A stretch of 31,746 nt of DNA from Chara braunii (lineage: Eukaryota > Streptophyta > Charophyceae > Charales > Characeae): the NCBI GenBank assembly GCA_003427395.1, contig BFEA01000471.1:877906-909651 (forward strand). Reading direction: 5' to 3'. Made by a program: the position numbers and the translations under genes. This document shows positions 1 to 9,012 of this stretch, in pieces. The stretch's first letter is position 1. Every line of letters starts with the position of its first letter. The notes below the pieces were generated by a model that was given only the letters and a program-made list of their open reading frames with translations, was not told the DNA's origin and ran no database searches.

Positions 1-180
1 CTCTCTTTGAGGAAGGAAAGAAAAATGAGACCACGATAGCCTGTTTCTGCCCCTGTTCCTGATCCTTGATGCCGTAATCATCTTACCTTGTGCTCACAAA
101 TCACGCTCCTTAACTTTCATCTTCATCATCGTCTTCATCGTCATTTACATCAGTAAGTGTCATCTTGGTGGGGTGCTTGG

Positions 181-182
181 TC

Positions 183-225
<43 letters not shown>
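181..225. repeat. (CT)n microsatellite
   Basis: About 22 TC units with one G interruption at position 190. It is outside the LTRs, unlike the arrays at 1347-1408 and 31671-31746. Confidence 0.97.
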
Positions 226-227
<2 letters not shown>

Positions 228-274
228 CGCACGCGCGCATGAACTACAAAAAAAAGCATGACTGTGTCAGACTG

Positions 275-302
275 TTTCGTTGGACTTTCACCAACTCATC
301 AG
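275..302 (-). ncRNA. Hammerhead-ribozyme-like core (incomplete)
   Basis: On the minus strand CTGATGA (302-296) is followed by GTTGG, a 7-nt loop, CCAAC and then GAAA (278-275). The 5-bp helix and the G-C pair next to each core strand match the stem II arrangement of hammerhead ribozymes. I could not find convincing stems I and III or a cleavage site. A CAGAC/GTCTG pairing between about 350 and 270 is possible but does not join the core properly. It may be a decayed ribozyme or a coincidence. Confidence 0.25.
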
Positions 303-881
303 GCTGTTGCACCCCGACGCTCTGCCCACGATGCATTCGAGTGCGTGTGTCTGCGCATGTGCTTGCGTGGGAGGGCAGGTGGGCGGGCGGGCGTCCGTCC
401 GTGTGAATGCGTGTTCTCTTACCCGTGCACTATACACCTCGTCCATGGTAATGCGTGTTGCCTCATTGGCCCTGCGGCGTCGAACATATGCGTTGGAAAA
501 GGGACGATATGCGGCGCCCAATAAAGGACCTGGGCCTGGAACCAATTTTTCACCAGGGCTGGCAGCCCCAACTTCTAATCTCGGTTGTTGGCCAACCGGT
601 ACCAGGCACACAGCCCAGATCACTGCGCGATCTTAAGCCACTAGTACCTTTCCCGCGTGGGAAAATAGGGAAAACTGGCTGTTTTCCCAAACTCCTGAAT
701 CTTCGGAGGTCGGGCCCGACGACGACTGCCATTGATAAATCTGATCGACGACCGTCATTTCGTTTCGGCCTCCGAAAAGGTCGGATGCCTACCCGAGGCC
801 CGCTATTTTCCAAGCGGCAAAGGTACTAGTGAGATCTCGTGTCGATCCTGGCCGTAGCCCGGTAGGACCTCGGACGACCTG

Positions 882-937
882 GATCGTCGGACGATCTTAA
901 AATCTTATGATCGTGTGACGATCCTGGCCATCGTCAC
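882..937. repeat. Two adjacent inverted repeats with GATCGTC motif
   Basis: GATCGTC (882-888) and GACGATC (890-896) form a 7-bp inverted repeat around one base. GTGACGAT (915-922) and ATCGTCAC (930-937) form an 8-bp stem with a 7-nt loop. The surrounding bases repeat CGATCCTGGCC. Function unknown. Confidence 0.7.
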
Positions 938-1013
938 GATAGGACAGGGACAGCCAGGATACCAGATTTCTCACGTTAGCGATTTCTATAAGTGTAGGGA
1001 CAAGAGGAGCTAG

Positions 1014-1343
1014 TGCAAGGAAAATGAGCAATAGAAGAATGGCAGAATTCCAGGTTGCAAATCATATTGAAAGCTAGACAGAAATGCACTGATGTAACAC
1101 CGTAGGAGCAACAAAGCAGCGATCTCAATTGTCAATGAAAGCATACTCTCGCCACTACCAACAATATTATCGAAGCTCTTCTCTCACTGGAGCTCAGCGC
1201 CCAGACTCCAAACCTACAGCTACTACCTACACTACAAATTGACAATGCAACCAGTTGACGTCAGCAGCAGCAACCGAAGTACATGCAGATGTCAACCTTA
1301 CAAACCACCACCATGACTAGGTACATGCCCTCACATCATCTCC

Positions 1344-1412
<69 letters not shown>

Positions 1413-2044
1413 CCCTTGTCTTCTCCTTCCCATGTCCTCTCTACTCAAAGACCACAGCCATACCCTGTTGACCTTCGACCAAGCCAAGCCCAACTATGAA
1501 GGGATTGGCTATGGCGCTGCCTTGGAGCAGCTCCCTTCTCCCAGCGACCCGCACTCGCCTTCCAGAGCTAGTGCAAGCAAGCAGCCGTGTGCGAGCAAAA
1601 GTTCCAGCAGCTGCTGCATGCACTGCTAGCGCCTCAATGCCTCGATAGCGGGCGGGCACTTTCCTATATGGAAAGTGCTTGCCACTTGCTTGCTGCCTGG
1701 GCCTGGCAACCGTGCACCTAGCAACTTTATGTTGGGCCAAAGTGTCTGTGCCAGGCCCGTTCAGACAGTGGCCTAGGACCGCATTGGTTAGTCATGCCCA
1801 ACCACCGAGAGTAAACGTGAGGTGTTCTCTGCATCTGTAGAAGAGCCTAGAGGGCTCATGAATGTTTCCCACTTTCATGAGCATGGCAGATGTAAAAACT
1901 GGCGGTGTCTGGCGCCCACAAATCGCTTTGCAAAGATGACGAGTTCAGGCCTCTTTGAAATTCGCGGCCCGCCTTCACCTAGGGTGAGGCAGATGCTCGT
2001 TGTATGGGCGTCTTACAGGTAAGCCGACGGGTAGAATCCTCGTA
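1014..2044 (-). repeat. Element A 3' LTR
   Basis: On the plus strand it starts TGCAAGG and aligns over about 390 bp with the right copy starting TGCAAAG at 31316; identity is roughly 85% by eye. The inner end at 2044 is set by the polypurine tract that follows. That end reads TACGAGG on the minus strand where an LTR should start with TG, so the terminal dinucleotide may have changed. The part from 1409 to 2044 cannot be compared because the right copy runs out of the window. Confidence 0.8.
1347..1408. repeat. (CT)31 microsatellite inside element A 3' LTR
   Basis: A pure 62-bp CT array. The other LTR copy has a CT array at the same place, so the microsatellite predates or travels with the retroelement. 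Confidence 0.98.
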
Positions 2045-2058
2045 CTCCCTCCTCCTTT
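2045..2058 (-). promoter_or_regulatory. Element A polypurine tract
   Basis: The minus strand reads AAAGGAGGAGGGAG immediately before the LTR. A purine run at this place primes plus-strand DNA synthesis in LTR retroelements. It sits about 65 bp downstream of the integrase open frame. Confidence 0.75.
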
Positions 2059-2122
2059 ACTTCGATAGTCCCCTGAGAAGTCCTCAATCTGCAGACTGCT
2101 TCCCTTTCAATCTTCTTTCATA

Positions 2123-2536
2123 TCATGAAATAACTTGAGCGCTGTCTTCATCAATTCTTCTTTTGTGAACCACCAATCTTGGATCAACATGACGTCTGAA
2201 CCGCACTTTGTACTGTACCTTTAGTTTCGGAGGACGTCCCCTTCTTGCAGACTTAGGCACAGGCATCAGTCTTTGCTCCACGATGTCGTCCAAGTCCACG
2301 TGTCCGTCCATGGTTGGGGGCAACATTGATCTCCTTGAAGGAAACCTGTTCGTCTCAGAAAAGGGATCCACTTTGGAGGCGTGGAAAACAGTATGTGTGC
2401 TTAAGTGACGAATGACATATGAAGGTCTGTCTAGTTCATCCCCCACTATGTCCAAAACCTCCCACGGGCCGAAATACTGTGGCATAAGTTTCCTGGACAT
2501 TCCCAGTTCCTGTCCTGGTAACCCACACTCGTTCAC
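2123..2536 (-). pseudogene. Element A integrase C-terminal region with AT-hook-like and chromodomain-like tail
   Basis: This is a 137-codon open stretch. It begins with the integrase C-terminal fold typical of plant gypsy elements (FGPWEVLDIVG, then YVIRHLSTHTVFHASKVDPF). The C-terminal part holds DDIVEQRLMP, then ARRGRPPK, which resembles an AT-hook, and YKVRFRRHVDPRLVVHKRRI, which looks like a weak chromodomain. In chromoviruses such tails guide integration to chromatin. The frame is open here but shifted from the integrase core at 2579. The chromodomain call is inference, since its key aromatic residues are not obvious. Confidence 0.8.
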
Positions 2537-3291
2537 CTACCTGAAACATTGATGGCCATTTGTGCTTATTTTCATACGCTACCAAGCTTCCTGCTCTTTT
2601 CTGATGTGCTCGACAGCCTGCTGCAGCATCTGGTCATATTTGACAGCGAACTCTATGCTGCCAGGTGCTGTTGTGAGCTGGTTCTCAGGCAACAGAAAAT
2701 CCAGAGCTGATCTGGGCTTCCAACAGAGATGCAACTGGTTGGGAGTCATGCCTTTATTGCTGTGTACAAGATTTTTGTACAGGCTGGCGATGAGAGGCAA
2801 CTTCTCATCCCTGTCATCCTGGCTTAGCTTAATGTAATGTGGGAGCAGGTGCTGCACTACACGGTTCATCTGCTCTGCCTGGCCATTTGACTCGGGGTGA
2901 TTGCCTGATGTCATCTGCAGTTGGGTTCCCATCTGCTGGGCCATGCTCTGCCACAGTTCACTTGTAAATCTGACATCCCTATCACTAATGATGGACTTTA
3001 GAAGTCCAAAGTCATGTACCCCGTGGTCCATAAACAGCTTTATTACTTGGTCTGTCGCAGCAGTTTCCGGCATGGTAAATTCAATCTGGCGTACTTGCTA
3101 AATCTGCCCATGATGACCAAAATGTGTCGTTTGCCGCTCTGACTGGTCACGAGGGTATCCACAAAGTCCATGGACACACTGGCCAGGTCCAGCAGGGATT
3201 GCCAACGGCTTGAGGAGCCCAAGTGGCGCCTGCTTCCGTGGTTTGTCACACTGACAAACCTAGCAAGTTTCGACGTACTTCTTCGCATCAT
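2537..3291 (-). pseudogene. Element A integrase catalytic core (frameshifted)
   Basis: Two overlapping open frames (3291-3043 and 3073-2579) together cover the DDE core. The first Asp is in SVSMDFVDTL, the second in IISDRDVRFTS and the Glu in NHPESNGQAEQ. The last two are 35 residues apart, as expected for retroviral-type integrases. The frame changes near 3050-3070, just after the RFSKYA motif. The stretch 2537-2578 joins to the C-terminal region through another shift. All three catalytic residues survive although the protein cannot be made. Confidence 0.9.
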
Positions 3292-3558
3292 CCATCATTG
3301 AGGTCCACCAAAAACGCTGCACTAAATTTGCTGACGTTTTCTTGAAACCGAAATGGTCGGTTGCGTCAGGGCACTCACCTCATAATAAACTACGCAAAGA
3401 CTGTCTAGACGGGACACATAACAGTTTATTTTGGCCTTCTCGAGGAACAGTAAGCCTTCAACCAGCACAAACTCATCAGAAGTGGCCTTATCCTTGGCCT
3501 CAAGTTTGCAAAAGATCTCCGACATGATTGGATCCTCTTGATAGGCCTCCACCATAAA
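3292..3558 (-). pseudogene. Element A integrase N-terminal zinc-binding region and linker
   Basis: Minus-strand fragments match the HHCC zinc-binding domain. DATDHFGFKKTSANLVQ keeps one His, but the first His position reads Pro. After QRFWWTSMMDDAKKYVETC an in-frame TAG stands between the Cys pair (C-stop-VC). The stretch 3555-3430 (EDPIMSEIFCKLEAKDKAT) is the linker between RNase H and integrase. A CAG to TAG change would explain the stop; that is inference. Confidence 0.75.
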
Positions 3559-3909
3559 TCAAGTCACATCATCGGATATTCCAAACTCAGTCGCTAGGGC
3601 GCCCAAGTACTCGACCCTCGTAGATAATGCATCCGCTACCTTATTGTACTCTCCCTTAAGATGATCTAGCTTGAAGTCGTACATGTCTATGACTTCAATC
3701 CATATTTTTAGTACGTCAGAGAGAGCAGGTTGTGTCTTGATCCAGCGCAGAGTCTCATAGTCAGATCTCAGATAGAAAAATCTTCCAGAAAGGTAGTTCC
3801 CCCAATGAGTCAACGCTTTATATAGGACATAGAGCTCTCGCTCATAGGTGGACTTAGCTACTTTCTGAGATGGCATCTTCTTACTCATGTATTCGATCAG
3901 CCTCAACAT
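3559..3909 (-). pseudogene. Element A RNase H
   Basis: This is a 116-codon open stretch with the RNase H signature of gypsy elements: KSTYERELYVLYKALTHW (catalytic Glu), FFYLRSDYETLRWIKTQP (catalytic Asp, with Tyr-Glu where His-Gln or His-Glu is common) and EYNKVADALSTRVEYLG (final Asp). The first catalytic Asp, in VTTDASQYGIG, lies in the next frame upstream (3941-4378). The frames are separated by a 38-bp tandem duplication at 3870-3945. Confidence 0.9.
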
Positions 3910-3945
3910 GGCATCTTCTTACTCATGTACTCGATCAGCCTCAAC
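3870..3945. repeat. 38-bp tandem duplication inside RNase H
   Basis: The segments 3870-3907 and 3908-3945 are identical except at one base. Because 38 is not a multiple of three, the duplication shifts the reading frame between RT and RNase H of element A. Confidence 0.95.
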
Positions 3946-4640
3946 TTCTTCCCTTCCTGTTGTGCATGACCGTGCCAATGCCATATTGACTGGCGTCGGT
4001 AGTCACAATGAAAGGCTTCTCAGGATCCGGAAGCTTCAAGACTTCATAGCGCGTGAAGGTATACTTCAATCTCTTGAAAGCTTCCTCGCACTTATATGTC
4101 CACTCCCAAGGGGTGTCAAAGCATGTGAGGTTTGTTAATGGGGAAGCTATGGCACTATAGTTTTCACAAATAGATGATAGTAGCCCATCATCCCCCAAAA
4201 AGACCTCACCTCGGTCGCAGACTGAGTCACGTATGTTGGCGACCTTGGCATTGCCCGCCCTCGATCCATCCGCTGAAATCTCATGACCCAAGTACACGAT
4301 CTTTGTGAGACCAAACTCGCATTTATCTAACTTAATCTTGTTCTGGTGTTGTCTTAGGAGCCCTAGCAACCCTAGCACGATTCCTGCGTGCTAAGTGTGC
4401 TCCTCTAAAGTCCTACGAAAGATAAGAATGTCGTTGAGGTACACAACGATAAACTTCGTAGTCATGAAAAATCCTGATCATCGCATGCTGGAATGTCCCA
4501 GGAGAATTGCACAGTCCAAAGCATCACCACAAACTCATACAGACCGTACCTGGTCTGGAAAGTGATCTTGTGTCTCATTGTGGATTTTAAATTTATCTTG
4601 CTTAAGTACCGACATCCGTAATGATCCACCAAAACACAAA
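3941..4640 (-). pseudogene. Element A reverse transcriptase palm and thumb fragment
   Basis: The open stretch 4378-3941 covers the thumb and connection (LDKCEFGLTKIVYLGHEIS, then FKRLKYTFTRYEVLKLPDPEKPFIVTTDASQYG). Upstream to about 4640, in several frames, are the palm motifs. Motif A reads RYLSKINLKS, with Asn where the catalytic Asp belongs, followed by a loss of several residues. Next comes FQTRYGLYEFVVM. The catalytic loop reads VVYLNDI, with Asn (AAC, 4435-4433) in place of the first Asp of YxDD. Frameshifts lie between about 4450 and 4530. The fingers and N-terminal RT are missing at the junction with element C. Confidence 0.88.
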
Positions 4641-4753
4641 ACTGAGAACACTACTGATTTCTGAGTTATACCGCTGGAATGGATGCCTTGCTGAGATTCC
4701 CGCATTCTGTTGAGTTTTTTTTGTGTGTGTGAGTGCTTGATGACCTGCGTGCC

Positions 4754-5854
4754 TGTCTGAGTGCTTGTCGACCTGAGTGTGTGTGACCCGCAAGGGTAAT
4801 GGCTTGTTTGGGAGGCCCGTAGGGCCGATACTCACCTGTGGCCGAGACATTGAGGGTTGTAGTGGGGGAAAACACTCAAGTGGCGGGGCAAGAGGCCCTC
4901 GACACTTAGAGCAGCGGAAAAACACTCAAGTAGCAGGTAGGTCAGTACCACACCAAGTAGATAGATGTGCCATGCACTCAAGGCCAAGCAGAAGAAGACA
5001 AAAGTTGGCAGACTAGGTCTAGGCGGGTACCAGTCCAACCAGTCCGAGTCTAGCGCCTGTATGGGCAATATCAGAGCTTGCAATGATGTTTCCCTTCGAA
5101 ATGGAGGAGGTACCGGTTGCTTGAGGGCCGCGCGGCCTACCAAGTCACCGCCCAAGAGGCAAGTACGCCGCTATATCTCCAGGAGGAGCGAAGTGCTCCT
5201 CCTCATTTGCGGTATACAAGTTTGGACATCGTGCTACTTGAGCAAGCACCAGCCTTCAGAGCGCTGAAGCAAGGAGGAGCGTTGGGCAGAGCAGCGATAG
5301 GAGGAAGGAGGCGGGGAGCTTCCACTGCGGCTATGGTGGAGCTCTACTGGTAGTCATCACCTTGTTAGGCACTGCATTAGGAAGGCCCCAATGGGGTTGC
5401 GCCGCACCAAGAAGCTTCGAGGCAAAGGCAGGCATGGCAACCTTAGTAGCAACGGCATAGCTGCTTTGTGTTGTCCTTTGCTCAGCAAGGCAAGGCCCTG
5501 GTAGTCCACCATAGCCTCGACCTTCGAGAAGGAAGGGGAAGAGTGGCCATGGCTATGGTGGACCTCATGGTGCCTGCAGTAGAAGTGGGATTCGAACATT
5601 GATTCTGGTTCAGCCATTCAACATTATTATTATTATTTATTGTTTGAAGTAGAGGGACGTAGAAAAGGAGGAGGAAAGTGGTTGGCGAAGGAGGAGGGAA
5701 TTGCCATTGGTCTTTGTTGGTATACATCTTCTTTGTCTACTTTCTTTCTCCTCCTTTCCCTCTCTCCTCTCAAGTTCATTCATTTCTTTTTGCAATTGGA
5801 CGAAATTGTACTTTCTCATGAATGTGTACTTTGAAGTTGGCCAAGACTGTGACA
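4754..5854 (+). repeat. Candidate 5' LTR of element C (left edge uncertain)
   Basis: The right end is set by ...GACA at 5851-5854, directly before the PBS. TGTC at 4754 would give matching TGTC...GACA ends, but other starts are possible because there is no second copy. The stretch contains a 9-bp hairpin (5181-5203), a short ATT run near 5621-5640 and a pyrimidine-rich tract near 5720-5790. The small open frames here have no family likeness. Confidence 0.5.
5181..5203 (+). repeat. 9-bp hairpin in candidate LTR of C
   Basis: AGGAGGAGC (5181-5189), loop GAAGT, GCTCCTCCT (5195-5203): a perfect stem. It might be an RNA structure in the LTR transcript; the role is unknown. Confidence 0.7.
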
Positions 5855-5855
5855 T

Positions 5856-5867
5856 TGGTATCAGAGC
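5856..5867 (+). promoter_or_regulatory. Element C primer-binding site, tRNA-iMet
   Basis: TGGTATCAGAGC is the standard plant LTR-retroelement PBS complementary to the 3' end of initiator tRNA-Met. One base separates it from the LTR end ...GACA. It fixes the orientation of C as plus. Confidence 0.92.
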
Positions 5868-5913
5868 GGATTCTACTTGCTGGCAAGAGTTGACTTTGCT
5901 GCCAGAACCCTAA

Positions 5914-5941
5914 CCTAAGTGGTTAGGGCTAACCACTTAGG
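5914..5941 (+). repeat. Perfect 13-bp hairpin just after the PBS of element C
   Basis: CCTAAGTGGTTAG (5914-5926), two G, then CTAACCACTTAGG (5929-5941). It lies 46 bp after the PBS, in the leader where packaging or dimerisation signals of retroelements usually lie. The role is inference. Confidence 0.85.
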
Positions 5942-6972
5942 GTTGGGGCAGGAAGCTAGGGTCAAGTGGGGCAGTGCGGTGAAAAGGAAGCTGCTCTCAC
6001 TTCGCAGGGCCGTGGAGGGTCGACAATAGACCCAAGCAGATTGCTAGAGTGTGTGTGTGTGGTGGCGAGACACAAGGTGGTACTTCGTGATGCAATTTGA
6101 GAGAGGCGGCAGTGAAGGGCACCTACAACTGGAATCTGAACTTCAGGGAAGACAAGGAGCGACTTTAGGTCTCCCCTCAAGTTTTGCGAGCTTGAGGGTG
6201 GCAGCCATATCTGCACCAACGGACTGCAAGATGCTACTTCGATCTTCAACATCGACGGGGGATCCGGCGTTGTACTTTCGGGTAGAAGTTTACCCTCCTA
6301 GATGATAGGACACCATTGTAAAGGATGCTAATTGGGTCAGGAGGACTATGTGAGAAGGGGGGTGAGTTTCATTTCATACCAAGAGCCCGGCCACTCAGGT
6401 AAGTGTCGTGCCACAAGGGTGCCCATGTGTGCATGCATGGAATTGATTGCCTGTTGGGGTATTCTCGGTTCTTCTCCCATTCTCTAAAGTCTTGATCTTG
6501 TGTTGAAGTGTGTGAACTGCATAACGGTTGTGGTCTGTAGGTTCTTTCTGAAGTTGAAATTCGTTTTTCCATACGGTAGGGACAAAAAAGTAGGTCTTTG
6601 TGGAACTCTTGTTGGTCGTGACCCGATTTTGACTTAACTGGGACCTTTTTGGACCCAACGGGACTGGGCTCAAATAAGAAGGGCCCCGAAGGCCCAAATT
6701 TGTTAACGCCAATAACCTTGCTCTACCTTGCTGGGATGCTTTTGGACCAGGACACTCGCTGCTGAGGGGATCTCAGTTGAGACGTTTCACAAACTTTATC
6801 GCACGATCCACCACTTGACTCGCACCTTAGACCCCACTCAATTCTCTCCTGCATTGTGTAGTACACTTTGGATCTGATTTGTTGTACTTTCACGGGACAG
6901 AGTCCGCCCAGGCTTGAGAGGATCTCATGCGTAGTCGAACCAGACTCTGTCGTTGAAATAGGTCTCTCTAAA

Positions 6973-7006
<34 letters not shown>

Positions 7007-7156
7007 TTGCCTACTCTCCAACCCAAATGAATTGCCGCTCCAGCTAGGAGCTCTACCTTCTCTTCTAATTGCTTTTAAGTTGTTTACTTCATTGGGTTGA
7101 CAAATGATTGTACCGACATGATCATAAACAAAAGAGAGAGCAAGAAGAGAGAGAGT
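5942..7156 (+). other. Leader of element C, first part
   Basis: No coding similarity is seen between the PBS hairpin and the insertion of element B. The stretch contains a (TG)n run near 6050 and an ATT microsatellite at 6972-7007, and ends in GA-rich sequence at the insertion point. Short open frames on both strands have no family features. The leader continues at 26371. Confidence 0.5.
6972..7007. repeat. (ATT)12 microsatellite
   Basis: A near-perfect run of ATT units in the leader of element C. Confidence 0.95.
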
Positions 7157-7689
7157 TGCAATGAACCCAATCTGAAGAGAAGCTCGTCAATGTCGGAACA
7201 AAAAATGTCTCAGAGCAGCTTCAATGTCTCCAAAGTCGTACATATAGTCAGGTAGTCCAACGTCTGGTCTCCAAAGAAGAGGATGGTGGAAGGGAGATGA
7301 GACTTAGAAGGTGGAAAAGAAAGTACCCATCAACGTAGGAGATAGATCTCCCTCACAATCCCACTTCTTCCTCGGGCATCTCCCTCTCGCCACATCAGCA
7401 GACAGTCCCGTCTGACACACTCCGACAATGAGTTTATCTCATCATGGCGCTTGCCAGCGCAGACATCTTATGACGACGGACAACAGCGCGCAATGTCGAC
7501 TACGAACGCAAACATGTAATCTTCCTCCACATTGATCAATCTCACAGCCCTGATATTTATCCTCCTTGCCAATATCCCATCAATGTCATAATCAATGTGG
7601 CGAGAGCCACATCAACATAATCAAGTGTCCAGTTGGCGTCGAAGACAGAGAATGGTGCCAGCACACAGCATTAGCAGTTCTGCATCGTC

Positions 7690-8471
7690 ACATCTAGCTA
7701 GCGTCCGACCAGCGTAGTGCCATCGTCAAGCTAGCGTCCAACCAACGTCACGCAGCATCTGCAAGGCTGAATGCCGGTCAGCAAGACCCTCCTATCCCCA
7801 CCAAAACCCATCGTACCCCCCCCCCCCCACCCCCCACCCCAAATACCACCCTATCACCAAATGCTCAAAAAAATCTGAAAATTTTGTGGGGCGTCTTTAG
7901 GGCATGCGCAACATTGCAATTTTTTTATTTTTTTATTTTCTTTTTTGCCAAAAAGTCGTCGTTCGGAAATCCGGACGAAGGGGGTACCTGACGTCCGGGG
8001 GAGACGTCCGATCTCCGGACCATTGGTAGCCTAGCTTAAATCTGAGTTATATTCTAACAGTAAAACTCAAAAACAATATGGACGCATGCAATACACTCAG
8101 TCAAACTATAGAAAGATGTACAAAGGGGTTGTAACTAGGTTTATAGAGGGAAAGTCAATGACTACCTCTCAGTTCCCTGCCTCCAGAACTCCTTCTGCGT
8201 TCCGGCAGAGCTCTCGCAATCGATGGGTTGACTCCCTACAGAGTCTTGCTGCGGTCCTACGGGTTGCAATCCCGCCTGCCGCCTTCCTCTCTTAACAAAA
8301 TTAAACTTAAGAGTAAGAAGGACAGAAGATAAAGGGTTTCAGACTCTCGAGATACAAAAGAGGGACTGACTCAAATCTCAGGAGAGGGCCTTGTAATCTT
8401 TCATTCGCCTGAGGCCCCCGCAATGGGTCAACTAACATTGTTCACCCCGGTTGACCAGCCTCTGGTCTCTA
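7690..8471. mobile_element. 782-bp segment present only in the left LTR of element B
   Basis: The LTR copies agree up to CGTC at 7689 and again from GCATACGATGG at 8472. The segment between holds an imperfect 35-bp direct repeat (around 7694 and 7730), a poly-C tract near 7815-7840, and a CGGACGTCC-rich stretch with an A/T tract that is related to sequence in D. I see no clear terminal inverted repeats or target duplication. It may be an insertion here or a deletion from the right LTR. Confidence 0.65.
7850..8045 (-). repeat. Dispersed repeat P, copy 1 (CGGACGTCC cluster and A-rich tract)
   Basis: The reverse complement contains GATCGGACGTC, then TACCCCCTTCGTCCGG, an A-rich tract and CCCCACAAAATTTT. 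The same blocks in the same order occur on the plus strand at about 21895-22110 inside D. Confidence 0.6.
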
Positions 8472-9012
8472 GCATACGATGGCCCATATTGTCTCACAGC
8501 CAATGGATCCCGTACAATTGCAGGTTCCCACTTATACTGGATTCATTATACATACCTGCAAACAGCCAAAGGTGTGTGTCTGATCGGCGGCCTGGACTGG
8601 TTCCATCTTCACTTTCACTCGTGGGCCTGAATTTCCAAGCTGTTGTTGACCCTTGACTTTCCATTGTCAACTATCGCACGTTGGGCCTCTGAAGGCAATT
8701 TTTCAACCTTGCTTCGGGTACCCAACAACAACAAGCCTTCGTTCAAGCAATTTACATAACTTGGGTGTGGCCTTTGACCCCAACTTCGGCCCTTTGACCA
8801 AAATGACGACCCACAACCCATGACTGATGCATGATTTGAGCTGAGTTATTGCATTCCATCGGGTCCAATTTCGAGTTCCATTGCAAAAGCCACTTCTTTA
8901 GGCTCGGTTCTCTTTTAACCCATGCTCATATGCAGCAACAATATCGGGTGCAGTAGGTAAAAGTTCTTTCTAATGAACCACCTTGGTGCTCATACAGGTT
9001 GAGTCTTGAAGT

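Larger units (their letters stand above)
1..1013. other. Left flank of element A, no recognisable gene
   Basis: This is the sequence outside the left LTR of element A. It holds a CT microsatellite, a GATCGTC-rich hairpin cluster near 880-940 and a hammerhead-like motif near 275-302. The open frames here are about 60-125 codons, overlap one another on both strands and resemble no family I recognise, so I do not call a gene. Confidence 0.6.
7157..8853 (-). repeat. Element B 3' LTR with a 782-bp extra segment
   Basis: The segment 7157-7689 aligns with 18828-19012 plus 25635-25984, and 8472-8853 aligns with 25984-26370. The middle, 7690-8471, has no counterpart in the other LTR. Without it the LTR is about 915 bp, equal to the right copy without D. 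The ends form a 6-bp inverted repeat TGCAAT...ATTGCA. No strong polypurine tract is visible just outside 8853; the minus strand there reads only GATGGAA. Confidence 0.9.

Noticed and set aside
455-829. 124-codon plus-strand open frame
   Set aside because: Overlaps other open frames on both strands, lies in hairpin-rich flank sequence and shows no family features.
5587-5600. GGGATTCGAACA, resembling a tRNA B box in reverse
   Set aside because: No matching A box or cloverleaf nearby, and it lies in the candidate LTR of element C.
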